Assembly (NCBI GenBank): GCA_026168455.1
Contig: CM047430.1
Location: forward strand, 28,921,237 to 28,985,236
Direction: 5' to 3'
DNA: 64,000 nt
Source: Theocolax elegans
Taxonomy: Eukaryota; Arthropoda; Insecta; Hymenoptera; Cerocephalidae
Positions 23,601 to 36,630 of the stretch are shown in pieces; position 1 is the first letter of the stretch; each line of letters begins with the position of its first letter. The notes below the pieces were generated by a model that saw only the letters and a program-made list of their open reading frames with translations, was not told where the DNA came from and ran no database searches. Made by a program: the position numbers and the translations under genes.

Positions 23601-23807
23601 GTAAGGGCTTCAAATGGGACGATACAGGTAAGCCATGACATCGAGAAATCAGCTGAAGGAGTTGAGGTTATTCCTTTTCGTGATTTTCAAAAAGTGTGTG
23701 TTAATAGTTTTAATGCAAATTTGCAAAAGAAAGAAAAACAATTATATAACCAACTTGTAAGCTCTTATACACACTTATATTTATACATTAGAGAAAATGT
23801 ATATTAA
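23601..23807 (+). other. Open frame of 69 codons in tandem unit 2
   Basis: Counterpart of 21818-22057 with an in-frame 33-bp deletion and several amino-acid substitutions (for example Tyr/His, Ser/Pro and Asp/Asn). In this copy the sequence CAGGTAAGC creates a good splice donor near the front, whereas copy B has CAGGCAAGC. Confidence 0.25.
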
Positions 23808-24075
23808 TTCGTTTAATATATTACATATTTTTATTTTCGTAATATATTCATGTTACGATGACAGTTTCGCCAAGTAGAGTTCTAATTGAGTCTCTGACTA
23901 GTTTTTTCAAAGTTTTTTACAAAGCTATAGTAACGATTTAAAAATAAATTAACATACTTATATTTATTTAATAACTAATGTGTTAATTTTAAATAAATAA
24001 GAATATTTAATTATTTTATGGCTTACCTTATGTAGGCCTTAATAAAACGTGACTATAAATAAAACACAATCATTT

Positions 24076-24310
24076 TGAGTACGGCCATTATAAGGCTCTC
24101 ATATGGATAAAAAATTATTTTTCCCATATTAGGGCCATGCTACAACCCCGTTACGTTCCAAAGAGGGCCCTCGTCCAATGCCATTGTAGGGCCGTATCAT
24201 ATTTATAAGGTACCATAGGCGACCCAGATAAACGCCATAAGTTTATTTCTGATCGGGTGCTAGAAAATAAACCTCGAGAACTAAAGATCGGTGGTTCGCA
24301 TCCCCCGAAA
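24076..24310. repeat. tRNA-like repeat remnant with a B box
   Basis: GGTTCGCATCC at 24293-24303 fits an RNA polymerase III B box, preceded by CTCGAGAACTAAAGATC and followed by a T/A-rich tail. On the reverse strand the segment shares ordered blocks (CCCGATC-GAAA, TATGGTACC, GTAACGGGG, GCATGGC) with the GC-rich tail of copies A, B and C (15387-15540, 21612-21760, 23397-23550). It is probably a related dispersed repeat in opposite orientation. No clear A box is found. Confidence 0.4.
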
Positions 24311-24625
24311 AATAATTTTTTTTTTATTTTTTTAATTTATAAACATTTTTACATTTCAAAAACAGTATTTTAAACTAATTAATATTATTTATTTACCTTA
24401 CCTAACTTAACATTTATTTGTACCTACTTTAATGTTTAAATAAAAATTAATACGCATTCCTATATATAATTTGGTAACTACTGTTACATATCTACCTTTA
24501 TCGTCTTCAGTTTACCTAACTGAATTAGTAATGAATACAAATTTTATTAGTAGCCGTTATGGGTTTTTCTCTCCGTGTGTATATTAAATTGATTGTTAAT
24601 TGTTGAAGCTCGTGGTTTTTTGCAG
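24311..24625. other. AT-rich non-coding stretch
   Basis: Nothing recognised apart from a homopolymer-rich A/T patch after the B box. Confidence 0.5.
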
Positions 24626-24689
24626 TTGCACAACAAGATGCACAGGTATTACCAAATAATGTGGATCCTAACATTCGAGACAGAAATCG
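24626..24689 (+). other. Candidate isolated coding exon (64 bp)
   Basis: Flanked by a good acceptor (GGTTTTTTGCAG, ending at 24625) and donor (CG|GTAAAAGT, from 24690). One frame reads VAQQDAQVLPNNVDPNIRDRN without a stop. No neighbouring exon is found within the window and the family is not recognised, so chance is possible. Confidence 0.25.
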
Positions 24690-24869
24690 GTAAAAGTCGA
24701 GTTCAATCAACGTTGAGAAGGAAAAAGTATATAACGAGGAAAAAAAGCAAGCACACGGGAAGATCAAAGGTATACGTGCCTACGACTTTATCGGAATAAA
24801 CGAGAACAGAGAAACATCGAAATGGAGTGTAATATAACAAAGTCGATCGTCCAAAAGTGGTCAGACTCG

Positions 24870-25760
24870 TCCGCTTAGGGTGTAACAGGACAAGCGCACA
24901 GAGAGTAGACAATTTTTTTCCTATTCCGTCGGCTCCCCTCTACTCCCCTCTGTAGTCCGCTTTACTCTGGCTACATAGTCTGGCGCATTTGAAGTGTCCC
25001 GAATGCATTTCGCGAGTCGTCTTTGACGTCGCCGTTTACCGCAAAGATCCGGCTTAACGGACGTGGTAATTACTGTGTCTATGCGAGAGACAAAACCCCT
25101 ATATCTACGAAAAATAAAAAACTTTCCTATTCTACGTGGCGTCCATCGGCGCGACTACTGTCAAGAGTCTTCCATGCCGAGAGACGAATCTCTACCGAGT
25201 ACAGCTATTCCTATACTCTCTAGCTCTACGTTCGTGATATTTTCACATATGGTTAACAATTTTTGTCATTTTTTTAATAATTAATGTATTTTTCATTGAA
25301 TTCCTTCATTTTTATATCAAGAAAAGTTATTGACAACAAAATTCTATTGTTACTATCAGCAATTTAAGAAGAATGAGCCTTATTCTATTTCTGATGAATT
25401 CACAGCATAAAGCATTACATAAAAATTATTACGAATCGACGCAGTTCAATTTAACAAATTTCCTACGGTAATTAACTAAACACAAATGTGACTTATCTTG
25501 TCGTTTTATTCTAACGCATGGATTAACGACTATTAGTGTAGTTATATAGTGCGAGAGTTGACTCTTTCTGGGATCTGCAATTATTCGTAAAGTGGAAACG
25601 AAAGAAATTTTGCTGATTCGCGTCATGCGGCTACCGGGAAGAGTCCACGGTTTGTGCACGTCTCGCATTTTCAATTGCGAAAGCAGCTTGCGTCCATCGC
25701 GGCCACGGCCCGGAATTCCGTAAACATCTAGAATTTACGGATCCTCGACCTTCTGTATCC
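24870..25760. other. GC/CpG-rich islands, non-coding
   Basis: Two CpG-rich blocks (about 24870-25230 and 25540-25760) in AT-rich DNA. No protein recognised; short overlapping frames only. Confidence 0.3.
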
Positions 25761-27040
25761 ATAACCTTATTGACTTATTTATGAAGACTCGCCTGTACTA
25801 CACTAAACAAGGAGACCATCCTATCTTTGGCTCATGAATTTCTCTGTTACTTTAGAAAAACTTGTCTCGAATAAAAATCTACAGATACTCCCACGTACAA
25901 ACCCTGTCAATCAACATTTCTTTTTATTTTACAGGATAATTTATTAAATAATATACTAAGATTTAACGTTTTTAAAATAATATTAGTAATTTTGGTGATA
26001 ATTTTAGTTACCGTTACTTGAACTATTACAAATACTGTTTATTTGATGTAAGGAACGTATTGTTGTCACTGTCGAGATTCAAAGTAAATAAATGGTTTAG
26101 GTAGATATCGTGCAATTACTGTTTATTGAATTAGTGCAGTATGACCAAATAATTTCCGTGCCCCGCAAAAAAAAAAATTTGCACGAGAGTGTACAAATTT
26201 TATTCTAGTACTCAGTTTTCTATGTCAAATTTTTTCGAGCGTAAAAAGCTTTTAATTCAGTTGAAAATTTGGGAAAAGATAATGTTTATATTAATAACGA
26301 TCTTTATATTTTTTCTGCCAAAAAGATTTATAATTTACATGGTTATTGAGGTAATTTATATACTTTTGAATGAAATGTGTTATTACTTATATCTTTAAAT
26401 TTAATGAGTGGAATCAAATCATGGTAATAGAACATAATAGTGGCTATATATACTACAAAAATTTCAAAACATTTCAGCAAATGGATCTAGCAGTTTTCTG
26501 AAAATAGGATGGGGAGAGGACGTTGAAATCAAATGATTAACATATGTTAATCTTTTCAATTAATTAAGTTATTCAAATTCTGACATGTGCGTAATAATAT
26601 ATTTCATACATTACACGTAGTAGCAATACATTAATTTTGAGAAAGCTACGTACCAATAAATTGACAACGGTTGTTTTCTTAGTGCATAATGATTGCATAT
26701 ATGCAATTAGAGGATAATCGACGGGAATTTGTTAATATCACAAATAATCAATGAAACAGTTTTATATTACTTATAAATTTAATATAAGCATATTTTATCG
26801 CAAAAGTTTGTCTTGCTAAGCATCGAGATATGAAAATTGCATGTAATAAATAAGTAAACAAACGTTAATTGATTTCTATTCAAGAACAGGTGATAGCTAA
26901 AAAACGATAAAACCGTAATTAATGTACAAATAAATATTGTACTTCTAGAATAAAAAGAGTTGGAAAATAACCGTAAAAGCTATATGATGCATTAAAAAGG
27001 ATTTACGTCCTGCGAAATCTTATGATCACGCGTTGAGCAA
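25761..27040. other. AT-rich non-coding stretch
   Basis: Nothing recognised. The frame at 26189-26398 is AT-driven and hydrophobic by composition. Confidence 0.55.
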
Positions 27041-27690
27041 AACAATCGCGGGTGGTGACGAGTTGCGACGAGTCGCGAGATTGCACTGAACAGCCGCGGG
27101 GACGAAAATCCTTAAACGAAAGGCAAAACGCGGTAGTCGATGCATTTTTCTCGGCAAATGACGTGGAGACAAGGCTACTGGGCAGTGGGTAGGCGGGTGG
27201 AGTATAGTAGAGATCGCCGCGCTACTTCAAAGGGAAGAGCAACAACATGCCCTTCACGGCTTAGTCGGTCCAATAATAATATTCCCTTTGTCCCGCGATC
27301 GACGTGTTTCCTTCTTTCCTCCTCTGTTCGCGAGCCTCTCTTTCGCTCCCTCTCCCTCTCCATCTCTTTCTCTTCCAAGTTCGTTTGGCATTTTCTGTCT
27401 CCGATTCTCTCTGTCGGACGGAGATGGTATCGGGTTGCGGCCGAATGGAACGTTGTTACATTCAAATTAGAGTGGACGACGGTATGCGCGCGGTATCTCC
27501 CGTGTGAGAGAGAAAAACAGGACGACCATTCGAAACTCCAGGGGTGGGAGTGGGAGGGGGGGGGGGAGTGATATACGTTTTAAAACGGACAGGAGAAAAA
27601 GGAACAGGAGTGGATGCTGGGAGGGCGAGAGAAATAAAAATCCTCTTACCAAGATTTGGGTAATTGGATATACGGGGCTTTTCAACCTCA
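27041..27690. other. GC island with pyrimidine-rich and G-rich tracts
   Basis: CpG-rich island with a CT-rich block (27300-27420) and a nine-G run near 27558. Overlapping frames of up to 143 codons are explained by the low-complexity tracts and show no domain. Confidence 0.35.
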
Positions 27691-29640
27691 AAACTTTCAC
27701 TTCGTTTCATCTACTATTTATTTTAAATTTTTCATTGCTGTTATTGGCTTCTTTTGCATTATTAATATGCAATATTTCTACATTCATATGCCTTTTTTAA
27801 TTAATGAAAATATATTAATTAAATGATATAGAATCACTTTATACTCTTTTTTTTAGTAATCATATTTGATACTAAAGTTGAAATAATCAAAAAAGCACTC
27901 ATCCATAATTACCAACCTTATATATTTTTTTCTTTATTGTTGGTTATCCGTAAATATATACATGAATATTGTAACAAATAAAAAAAACAATGATTAGACA
28001 GTGTACGATGTATACGATTCGATTAGAAACAAAAGCGCGTCATTTGACACTCTTTGCATACATAAAAATGACTGTATAGATTGCACTCGCAAGACGAATA
28101 GAGAATTTTATTCAAATTAATTAGCAGATTATTTTCTTGTTTTTTGATCCCAACGCAAGATTTGTAACTTAAAAACTACGTGTTCTTGAATGCACCATTC
28201 GCATATTGTTTTATGCAATTATTAATCTTACCCTAAATATAGAAGATAATAAATATATAATGTAATTTTTACTTTTAAATCGATTCATGTTAATGTAGAT
28301 AATACTTGTCTTTCATTCTTAATTTAAATATTAAAAGAATATTGTGAATTTAAATATGAAAAGAATTATTGATTTATCTCTTAAGAGCCATCAGGTATTA
28401 ATTATTAGTTTTAAATATTATTTATTAATTAAATTTGTTCGTAAGACACTTTCAATATACGCAAGGAGACAATTTTTTATAATTTACAAAAAAACTTAGT
28501 ATTAATTATGTGATAAAAGTAATTGTTTCTATAAATATAGATCATGTTTGCTATGAATTTGATCTTTACCAATATTTTGGGAAACGATGTTGATCAAATT
28601 GTGTTTTATATCCGTATACATGTATTTGCATAATTGCATGATATTCGCTTGTAATAGACATCAGATTTTGGAGAAAACAACGCTAAATCGAAGCAAGAAT
28701 ATATAACCATAAATGTTACAGATTAGAATAATATTACATTTGTTTAAAATATGATTTATCAAGTTTTAAATTTACTTATAGTGTTTGTTTTATGTCTTAG
28801 AATAGAAAGAAAGTAAATAAATATACTAGGAATTTTTTCGAATATATTTTTTTGTACAAACGTAGAGTCTAAAAAATGATTCATTTAATGTTGATATTAG
28901 TCAACTAATTGCATTCTAATATTAATATGTAAGCGAAACGAATAGCAGAAAATTTAGTAACCCATAATTATTTTTGTAAAAATTTGTAAAAGATCATTAG
29001 AATTGAATTTAAATAATTTGATTAATTAAAAAGCGCAATGTTTATTAATTTATTTAATAATGCAAGCCTTTGAAAGGTGATGTATGGAATACGGTGATGT
29101 GCCCGAAGAATTAAAAAATATTTCTATAATGAAGTAAATCTATCAGGTTGAAAGTCCGTGCTGCATCGGGAGACCGTTGTTGGCGAAATCTGATTCAATA
29201 CTTTTTTAGCGAATATTTTTCTGTCTTGAAATATTTAGTCAGTTTTCAACAGATGAAATTGAGAGCGATATGTGCTATCCCGAAACTTGTGTAAAATAAA
29301 TGACTGAATAGTCATGCAAAGGTTTCACACACACAGAGGCTCGTATAGATTTGAAAGTAGCATGAGAAAAATATCACATAATGCGAAGAAAATTAGGGAA
29401 AAGGTGGTAATAATAGGAGCAAAACTTAAAAGAAAACTCATTTTGATTTAGAATATTTTTATTTTCGATTCCAACTGCCTTGGTACGAACTTGATTGTAC
29501 TTATCAAAATTCAGTTTTATTAAAAGTTCATTATAATTATTTAGTCTTATTATTAAATTCCATTAAAATAACGAATAATAGAATATATAGATGAAGGAGT
29601 AAATCAATAAGTCGAATGGTAATGAACAATACACATGACT
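27691..29640. other. AT-rich non-coding stretch
   Basis: Nothing recognised on either strand over about 2 kb. Confidence 0.6.
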
Positions 29641-30045
29641 TTATCCAAAAGAGAGCGCAAGAACGGAAACGATGCAGACAGCGGACGTTAACGTTAACTC
29701 GGTACGTTACGTCTAGTTTCCCTGTCAGTCTGAGAGGCGAGGGCGAGGAGTAGGTATGACCTTGTTGTCTCGCGAGCATGCAGACCGCGTCTTTCTTTTC
29801 GCGGAAAACTCCTGGCACATACTACCGACTCTGATGCAATGCTAGCTGCAAGGAGCCGAGCTAATTGTCGGTTTCGCGCGATGGGAATCGACAATGATTT
29901 ACGTACGAGCCGTATAAATGCACGTCCCGACCTCGTCTATTTCAATGTACGTTTTTCGTCTCCCGACGGTCGCTCCTGCTTTGTATTCCTTTCGTTGTAC
30001 GTTGTACTCCTTGACGTACGCCTGTATTCAGCATCGACTTGATAA
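29641..30045. other. GC/CpG island, non-coding
   Basis: CpG-rich block with opposing short frames; no recognisable product. Confidence 0.3.
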
Positions 30046-32809
30046 AACTCATTAGATCACTGACTATTTTTTTTATTCTTCCTTAATCGACGTTTAAGCT
30101 AATTAAAATATTGTTTTAAGTTTATTTTAATCAAATTATTGATATTCACGCTATTTGGAGATTAATTTAACGTAAACTATTATATGATTAACGGTTAATT
30201 AGGTATGAATTGTTTTTTAATATTGTTACTAACATTAGTAGTCGCTTCTTGCAAGATAGGACTGGGGTTGTATGAAATAATATTTTTTTATTAACACAAT
30301 CCAAAAATTGTAACGAAAAAATTATATTTTTTATCAGCAATATAAAAATTAGACTTCTTTTGGTTATGTATTCGTAAAAATAATAACAATTATCAACCCA
30401 ATAGGCTGAGTTTTTAAATAGTAGTATATATTTCAGATAAGGGTAATCATATATCATGCACAAATAAAACTAACCCAAAAGGTATAATAAATAGCATGCA
30501 TAAAAAATGTACATAAAAAATATCTATAAATAATTTTAATTATCAGAATAAAATGTGTTTAGCAGAACAAAATTATAGAATTATTATAAATCTATAGGCA
30601 GTCTTATCTTATATCTTAGAATATTTACACGTGTATAAGGAACTTTTGAGTATTATTGTATAGAAAAAGTTTTATTGTATACAAAAAAATAAAGAAATCT
30701 GAATAAGCTATACAATAAAATAGACATATGTCGTAGCTTTTGTTGGTAACGAAAAACTGTATAAATTGTATTATTAGCACCTTATTTTCGTGTCTTGTAC
30801 CCCTCATTTACGCCAACACGTGCCAAATCCTCTCCCCGTTTCCCTTCGTATTTCGTCTGGACTTTTGCTGTCCCCTGAAATTCGCGACACGTGTGCTATC
30901 ATAAGTTTTAATTACTGCGTTTAACGATTCGAAGCTCTCCCACCCATCTGAGCTTTGTACACCGTGTCTATTCAAATAATATCATGGTTTGTAATATTAA
31001 AAAATATATTAAATGGACCTTCGCATTCTGCAAATATACAAATATATAGATAGAACTCGCAAAATTCCTTGTACAAGTAAGATAACTCTGCATTGATAAT
31101 CTATGTATTACGTCTCGCTATTATCTCACTTAAATAACATTTTATATTATTATATTTAATTAATAACAAATTATACACACACATGCATATATACATATAT
31201 ACATATATACATATATATATATTATTAATTATTAATTTAACTATACCAACGGTTTGTTTTATCTTCAATTTCCATAATATGTTATTATAATTGATAAATA
31301 TAATTTTGGTTTGAATGATACAGGTTGGGTAATTAATACATTATTTAATTAATTTTTAAGAGGATACGCAGAACGATAGAATGGAAATTAATTGAATATG
31401 AAATTATGTAAAATAATATCCGATATGTTAACGTTATAGAAAGAGTTACATGATATATAATTACACAAATATATAATAATGTGTATATTACGAGCCGAGC
31501 AAGTATTAACAAAGATTCATATACTTATATAATATTTAAAAATTGTTCTTTTATACTAACATTACGTCTAAAAATTATCGTTCGGTACGGAGTATGAAAT
31601 ATTCATGTAATAAAACATTGATCAAACGTATAAAGATTTCCTTGTCACCAAAAAGTGAAAGAATTAATAAAGCAATGCGCTGACAGAAATCTCTGAAATT
31701 ATTAAACTTTCGAAAGAAAAGAAAAACTATAGACATCGAAGCAGAGTAGTAAAAGAGTAATTCTCTCTTTGGTAAATTATTGCCCTGTTTACCCTCGGCT
31801 AATAGCCTCTAGATCAGATATTGTCAGCCAGTTGTAATTTGTACGATCTTGCACGTTCGCCGAATAATCTGATTAAGTTTGTAATATAAAGAATTCAAAT
31901 AAATCTATGATATTGTTTTATACGACAGCTGTTTTTAAATAAACGTTGAAAGTTTAAGAGTTAAGAACTGATTCAATAATAATACATAACTGTAAAGATA
32001 TATTAATTTGTTCATATTTAAGTAATCGTATCTTAACAGTTAAGAAACTGCATTTGTCTGAAATATTATTTTCTCTATTAGTGCGGTATACGAGAATGAT
32101 AATAAATTTCGAAAAATAATTTATACGTTTACGATTAACAATTTAATATTAATTAGACGCACAAAAATATTTTCGCATGTTAAATCAAAATTGATATTTG
32201 AAGTATTTTCCTTTTTTACACGTTAATAAAAATTTTAGTAAATAAACATAAGTTTCCATGTCTTATATTACGAAGATAATCGAATGCATCACGATATTCA
32301 CGATTCGCTTGTTTTTCATTCGGTTGTCAACAATGTCTCTCGATCGTGGATTTTAAATTGAGATTGACGCCGATATGAAGATGTCTCTGTTCATGGAGAG
32401 GCAAGAAATCTGCATACATTGTCTCGGCATCTCTACGACAATCACCTTCGACCTCACGAGTTTACATATCTGCCTCAAACGCGTGGCTCAATGCTCAAGC
32501 GAAACACGACCGAGGACATAATATATTTCCGATTACGAATGACCGTCGGTGTCGAGATGAATCAACCATGCATTAGATCTTTTCATAATTTTATTTTTAA
32601 CATTATACTATTATCTTTTCACATTAAACTTTCTTTTTACTTTTAATATTTAAATATTTATCAATTACCTCTAGTATGTTAAATTGTTAAATTATATTTA
32701 TTGACGTTAAAAGTTGAAAATATAACCAAATTTTAAAAGCAATTGCTAAAGATGAATAAGAAATGAATGATTTAAATATAATTGGAAAGTACGAGCAAAA
32801 TATCAGGTA
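30046..32809. other. AT-rich stretch with small GC patches and a microsatellite
   Basis: Non-coding by inspection. GC-richer patches occur at about 30791-30980 and 32330-32560. A CATATATA microsatellite lies at 31185-31222. Minus-strand frames at 30188-30463 and 30625-30807 are AT-driven and unrecognised. Confidence 0.5.
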
Positions 32810-33320
32810 AAGAAGTCACACCTCGTACATTATCTGTAGGCTCATCACAACGCACTGCGACACCTGACGTGCATGAACATGGAGACTCGAACACGGCGCG
32901 CTTCCAACAAATCCTTTCGCACGGCCTATAAGTAGTATTTTTAGATGCCTGGGAGCGATAAAACGTTGATTCGTGTCTCATTGTCGTCAATCTGGGAGCG
33001 CGCGTGGGTCATCGAAATGTCTCGTGCGGTTGGCGTCCGTACATTAAATCAGTCGGCGAAGACGCATATCCGACGAGAAAGATGGAAAGAGAGAGAGAGA
33101 GAAAGAGAGAATAGGAGGAGGAGGAGGAGGAAGGGAAGGGAGGAGAATCAGAGGGAGAACAGAGATTCGCACCTCAGGGTGGTCCACGATCGAGAACAAA
33201 GACGCAAGGGTGGTCCCTTCCTCGCATCGGGAATCTCCCCGTGGACCCGCGCCTTGATGCCTCAGTTGTTTGTTTGCCGAGTTCGACGATTGGCAGGGAC
33301 GTTCCATCGCTTCTTGATTA
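32810..33320. other. GC island with GA and GGA tracts
   Basis: CpG-rich island containing GA-rich (33088-33110) and GGA (33114-33131) simple repeats. The 127-codon frame at 32945-33328 runs straight through the repeats and is not credible as a gene. Confidence 0.35.
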
Positions 33321-34430
33321 ATTTGTAATTGTTAATCTATTACTGTTTACCTATAATTTATGTCTCGACTTGATTTGTTCTGTACAGCTATCGTACTCTT
33401 GTAATATGATTTAATATGAATGACTGAGACTCTTTATGTATACTTGCTATACAATCCACATGAGAGTTTGAAAACTTATTTAAAATACATATTTACTGTA
33501 TCTTACCCCCAGATATATTGTAAATAGAAATTTATTTATCATTTCTGGAATCAAATTATGTATTCCTAGTTCACTGAAAAAAAAACAAATTTTTGTGATA
33601 AGCGGAATTTTTTTAAATATACCTCAAAAAGAAAATTACCTTACTGCAATGCAATTTTTCTATAATTAAACAGAATTTCTTTTGGTAAAAAATGAGAAAA
33701 TATAACTAAAAAATCAATATTATTAAATCAAGCAAATATGCCTCTTGATTATAAAGGAAAAAGCAGAAAAATGATTGCTTTTTTACCAAACGAAAAATTC
33801 AATTTATCGAAAAAAAACTTACGTAACGGTGTTGCGTTTCCTTTGAAAATCTATTGTGAATTTTTTCAAATTTTTGTTATTGATAAATTAGGAGACTTTT
33901 GGGCAGCCGTGAATCAATGTTTTATAGTTATATATATTACCGGCTAAAATGGTTACTTACGTATAATAATTACGAATAATTATTTCGTAAAATCTTTCTG
34001 TCATGATATTTTAATTTTTTTTAACAGTATGTGCGATAATATTCAGATTTTTCGTACAATTAGGTTTTAAAATTATTGTGATTTTCTTAGTATAATCTCT
34101 GCAATTTGGGAGTCACATCCCCAGTGTAAGCCTGAATTCACCCTATCCTTAACATAAGATAATATTATTTAAGTAAAAAAAAATAACATTACTAAACGAA
34201 CAAAATGTTATTTTTTATATAGGTATACTGCTCGTTTCGATTCGGGAAGTATAAAATTGATTTGGAAGCAAATAGCGGCTTTTCAACTTTTCAATGTCGA
34301 TCAAGTTGGTCTATAAAAATGGTAAAACTTATTCAATACAAAGTTTGTCAAAAACGTAATATTTCGAAAGGAGGTGTATAAGAAGCTCGTGTATATTTTG
34401 TTAGAAGTAGAATAATCGATAACAACGAAG
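33321..34430. other. AT-rich stretch with a MITE-end-like motif
   Basis: CACTGAAAAAAAAAC at 33572 resembles the CACTGAGAAAAA ends elsewhere in the window but lacks a matching partner or TA flank. The 69-codon frame 33738-33947 is unrecognised. Confidence 0.4.
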
Positions 34431-36560
34431 AGTAAGCGCAAGTGAGCGCACGTCCGGATAAATTTGCAGGTAACTCGCGTGTTCGCGAATCGCAGAATTC
34501 TGTAACCGATCGCTTCATAAGTCAAGGTAAATCAACGCGTGGTTTTGGTCTTACCGAATGCCGATAGATGAGAATCGAGATCGAACCGCAGAGAAACTTT
34601 GTTTCCAGGAAAGAAGCCGGCAGATCGGAAGCGAATAAAGGAGGATACATATACGTATCCTCGTATACCTATACACACATAGGTATATATATATATGTAT
34701 ATAGATATATGTATAAAGCGCGGTTGCATAGTGGCATAAAGTCCTCTTTGAATCAGAGGGACGCGCCGCCTCTCAACCCTATCGAGGATCTGGTCGCTTC
34801 TGCGCATCTCATGCAAATCCCTCCCTTCTTATAAATACATCAGGAGCGAGTCCCTCTCTAGGAGAGTGGTCCCCCTTTCCTTTACCTCTCGATATCTCGC
34901 CGCCTGCATCTGCTCGCTTTCGTTTCGCGAGAGACGCCCCCTTCACGCGTGTAACGACCACGAAAAATGTCGCGCGGAGTGATGCCTTTACGTAGATAAC
35001 GACGAACGGGAGATACGTTACGAGTGATTGCACCACGGTCAAAGGTATAAACCTACCTGTACCTACCTCTACCTACCTCTACCTACTCGCGGATCTATGG
35101 AAATACGAAGCGTTGTCGAACCTGTCGTCCTCTATCGACGCGAGCTATCGCCTTTCTACCTTCCCTTCCTCCCTCCCAGAGACGGTTGCCAGGAAAGGTT
35201 GCCTTTCGGAAATCCATTGCGGGACAGTATCGAGTTTGAGGTTATGCAATTTCCCGGTTATGCTACCTTTCACAATCAAATTTCCGACTTTTCATCCAAA
35301 TTGTTATTTCGGGAGTAGTCTTCGTTACGAGACTGACCGTTCATTTTCATCGGGGACTCGTCTCGACTTCTAACTAACCAAATCGTACACTTGAAAACCT
35401 AATTAATTTTCCATCTGTACTAGATTAAGTTGCCTTCTGTCGTCAACTTGCATATTTTTTCACACATTTTAGTTATTTAATTTGTTCTTGGATTTTCATT
35501 GACTGGAAACAGTTGTCAAAAAATTTTATTATTATTTATCCTTACTTTAAAGTAGATCATTTTGAATATAAGTTTTTTTATTTACTCATTTCTATCAAAT
35601 GTCTCGATCGAAAATTACCCAATTTATTATTTTTCGGGTAGCATAATCAAAGGACACCAAAAATCTACCGTTTCGTTTTTATCTTAAACAAAACTTGGAA
35701 ATTATGGAAAAGAGTTTTAATCCCCTGAATGTAGTTAACATAATCAAACATCAACAGTCATCTGTCCCTAGGCCATTTAGAAGCCGGAGTGTATATATTT
35801 TCAGTACCGTTTCTTCCTGTCCAATGGGTTTAGATATAGACCCTTTGGCTAATTAACAGATAATTAACGACTGACACTGTGCAAAGGAGACGTTCCCTAT
35901 TCAGACCTCCGCGGACTTGCGTATACAGTCTACCCGTGTATGGATACACTGCATGTGTGCATATGCATGGAAACGTGCACACAGTTAAAGGCACAGCCAT
36001 GTCGGCGCTCGGCGTTTCATCTTGACCAATCTGAGGACAGCGGCGGCGGCGGCGGCGATGTTCCGTCCTTTTTCCTTCTTTAGTCCGGTGCTGTTCTACG
36101 TAGAGGAGATCGTCGTTTCTCTCCCTTTGCACCGAGCGACCGGCATTGTTAATTGTTTGATCGACAAGATTACGGCGCGTCTTACATGTCCCGCGTCTCC
36201 TTAAAGGCCTTCTATTTTCGTTGCCCCGTCCCCTTTCCTTCTCTTTATCCTAGCGTACGCGACGAGACGATTGCCTTTTTTTTCATCCGTAGGTGACATT
36301 ATTGAAGGACAATCTCCCTGGCTCTCGATTTAACGCACACGGGCATGTACGAGCTCCTTCTTCGATTTTAATGATTTGCTCGTTCGGTATACCTATAGGC
36401 GAACTCGGGCGGACTTGTCCAACGAATACACCTATATACCTATACCGATACTCATCCTTTTATTTTACTTTCAACTTTTAATTAATCGTTCGACGTTACT
36501 CTTACTTCGATTCACGCGAACCTGAAACTTTGTCTTTATATTCGATTGAGCATTCTTCGT
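34431..36560. other. Cluster of GC/CpG islands with simple repeats
   Basis: Islands at about 34431-35390 and 35750-36560. They hold an ACCTACCTCT repeat (35051-35091), a CGG run (36041-36057) and TATA-rich microsatellite bits near 34680-34710. Several overlapping frames, none recognisable. Could be a promoter or enhancer cluster. Confidence 0.35.
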
Positions 36561-36585
36561 TTGTAAAACTTCGTTTGTCGGCATA

Positions 36586-36587
<2 letters not shown>

Positions 36588-36628
<41 letters not shown>
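36588..36628. repeat. (TA)n microsatellite
   Basis: About 20 uninterrupted TA units. Confidence 0.95.

Positions 36629-36630
<2 letters not shown>

Larger units (their letters stand above)
22221..23971 (+). repeat. Tandem duplication, unit 2 (copy C, ~1751 bp)
   Basis: Second tandem unit, ending at TATTTATTTAATAA. At several sites where B has private one-base changes, C agrees with A, so C better preserves the ancestral sequence. It contains the palindromic element (22875-23256), an intact small two-exon frame and a shortened copy of the 79-codon frame. Confidence 0.85.

Noticed and set aside
27140..27571. 143-codon + frame and overlapping 96-codon minus frame
   Set aside because: Overlapping frames on both strands through CT- and G-rich tracts; no recognisable protein.
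30188..30463. 91-codon minus-strand hydrophobic frame
   Set aside because: AT-driven Tyr/Leu/Ile/Asn composition without a coherent membrane topology or chemoreceptor motif.
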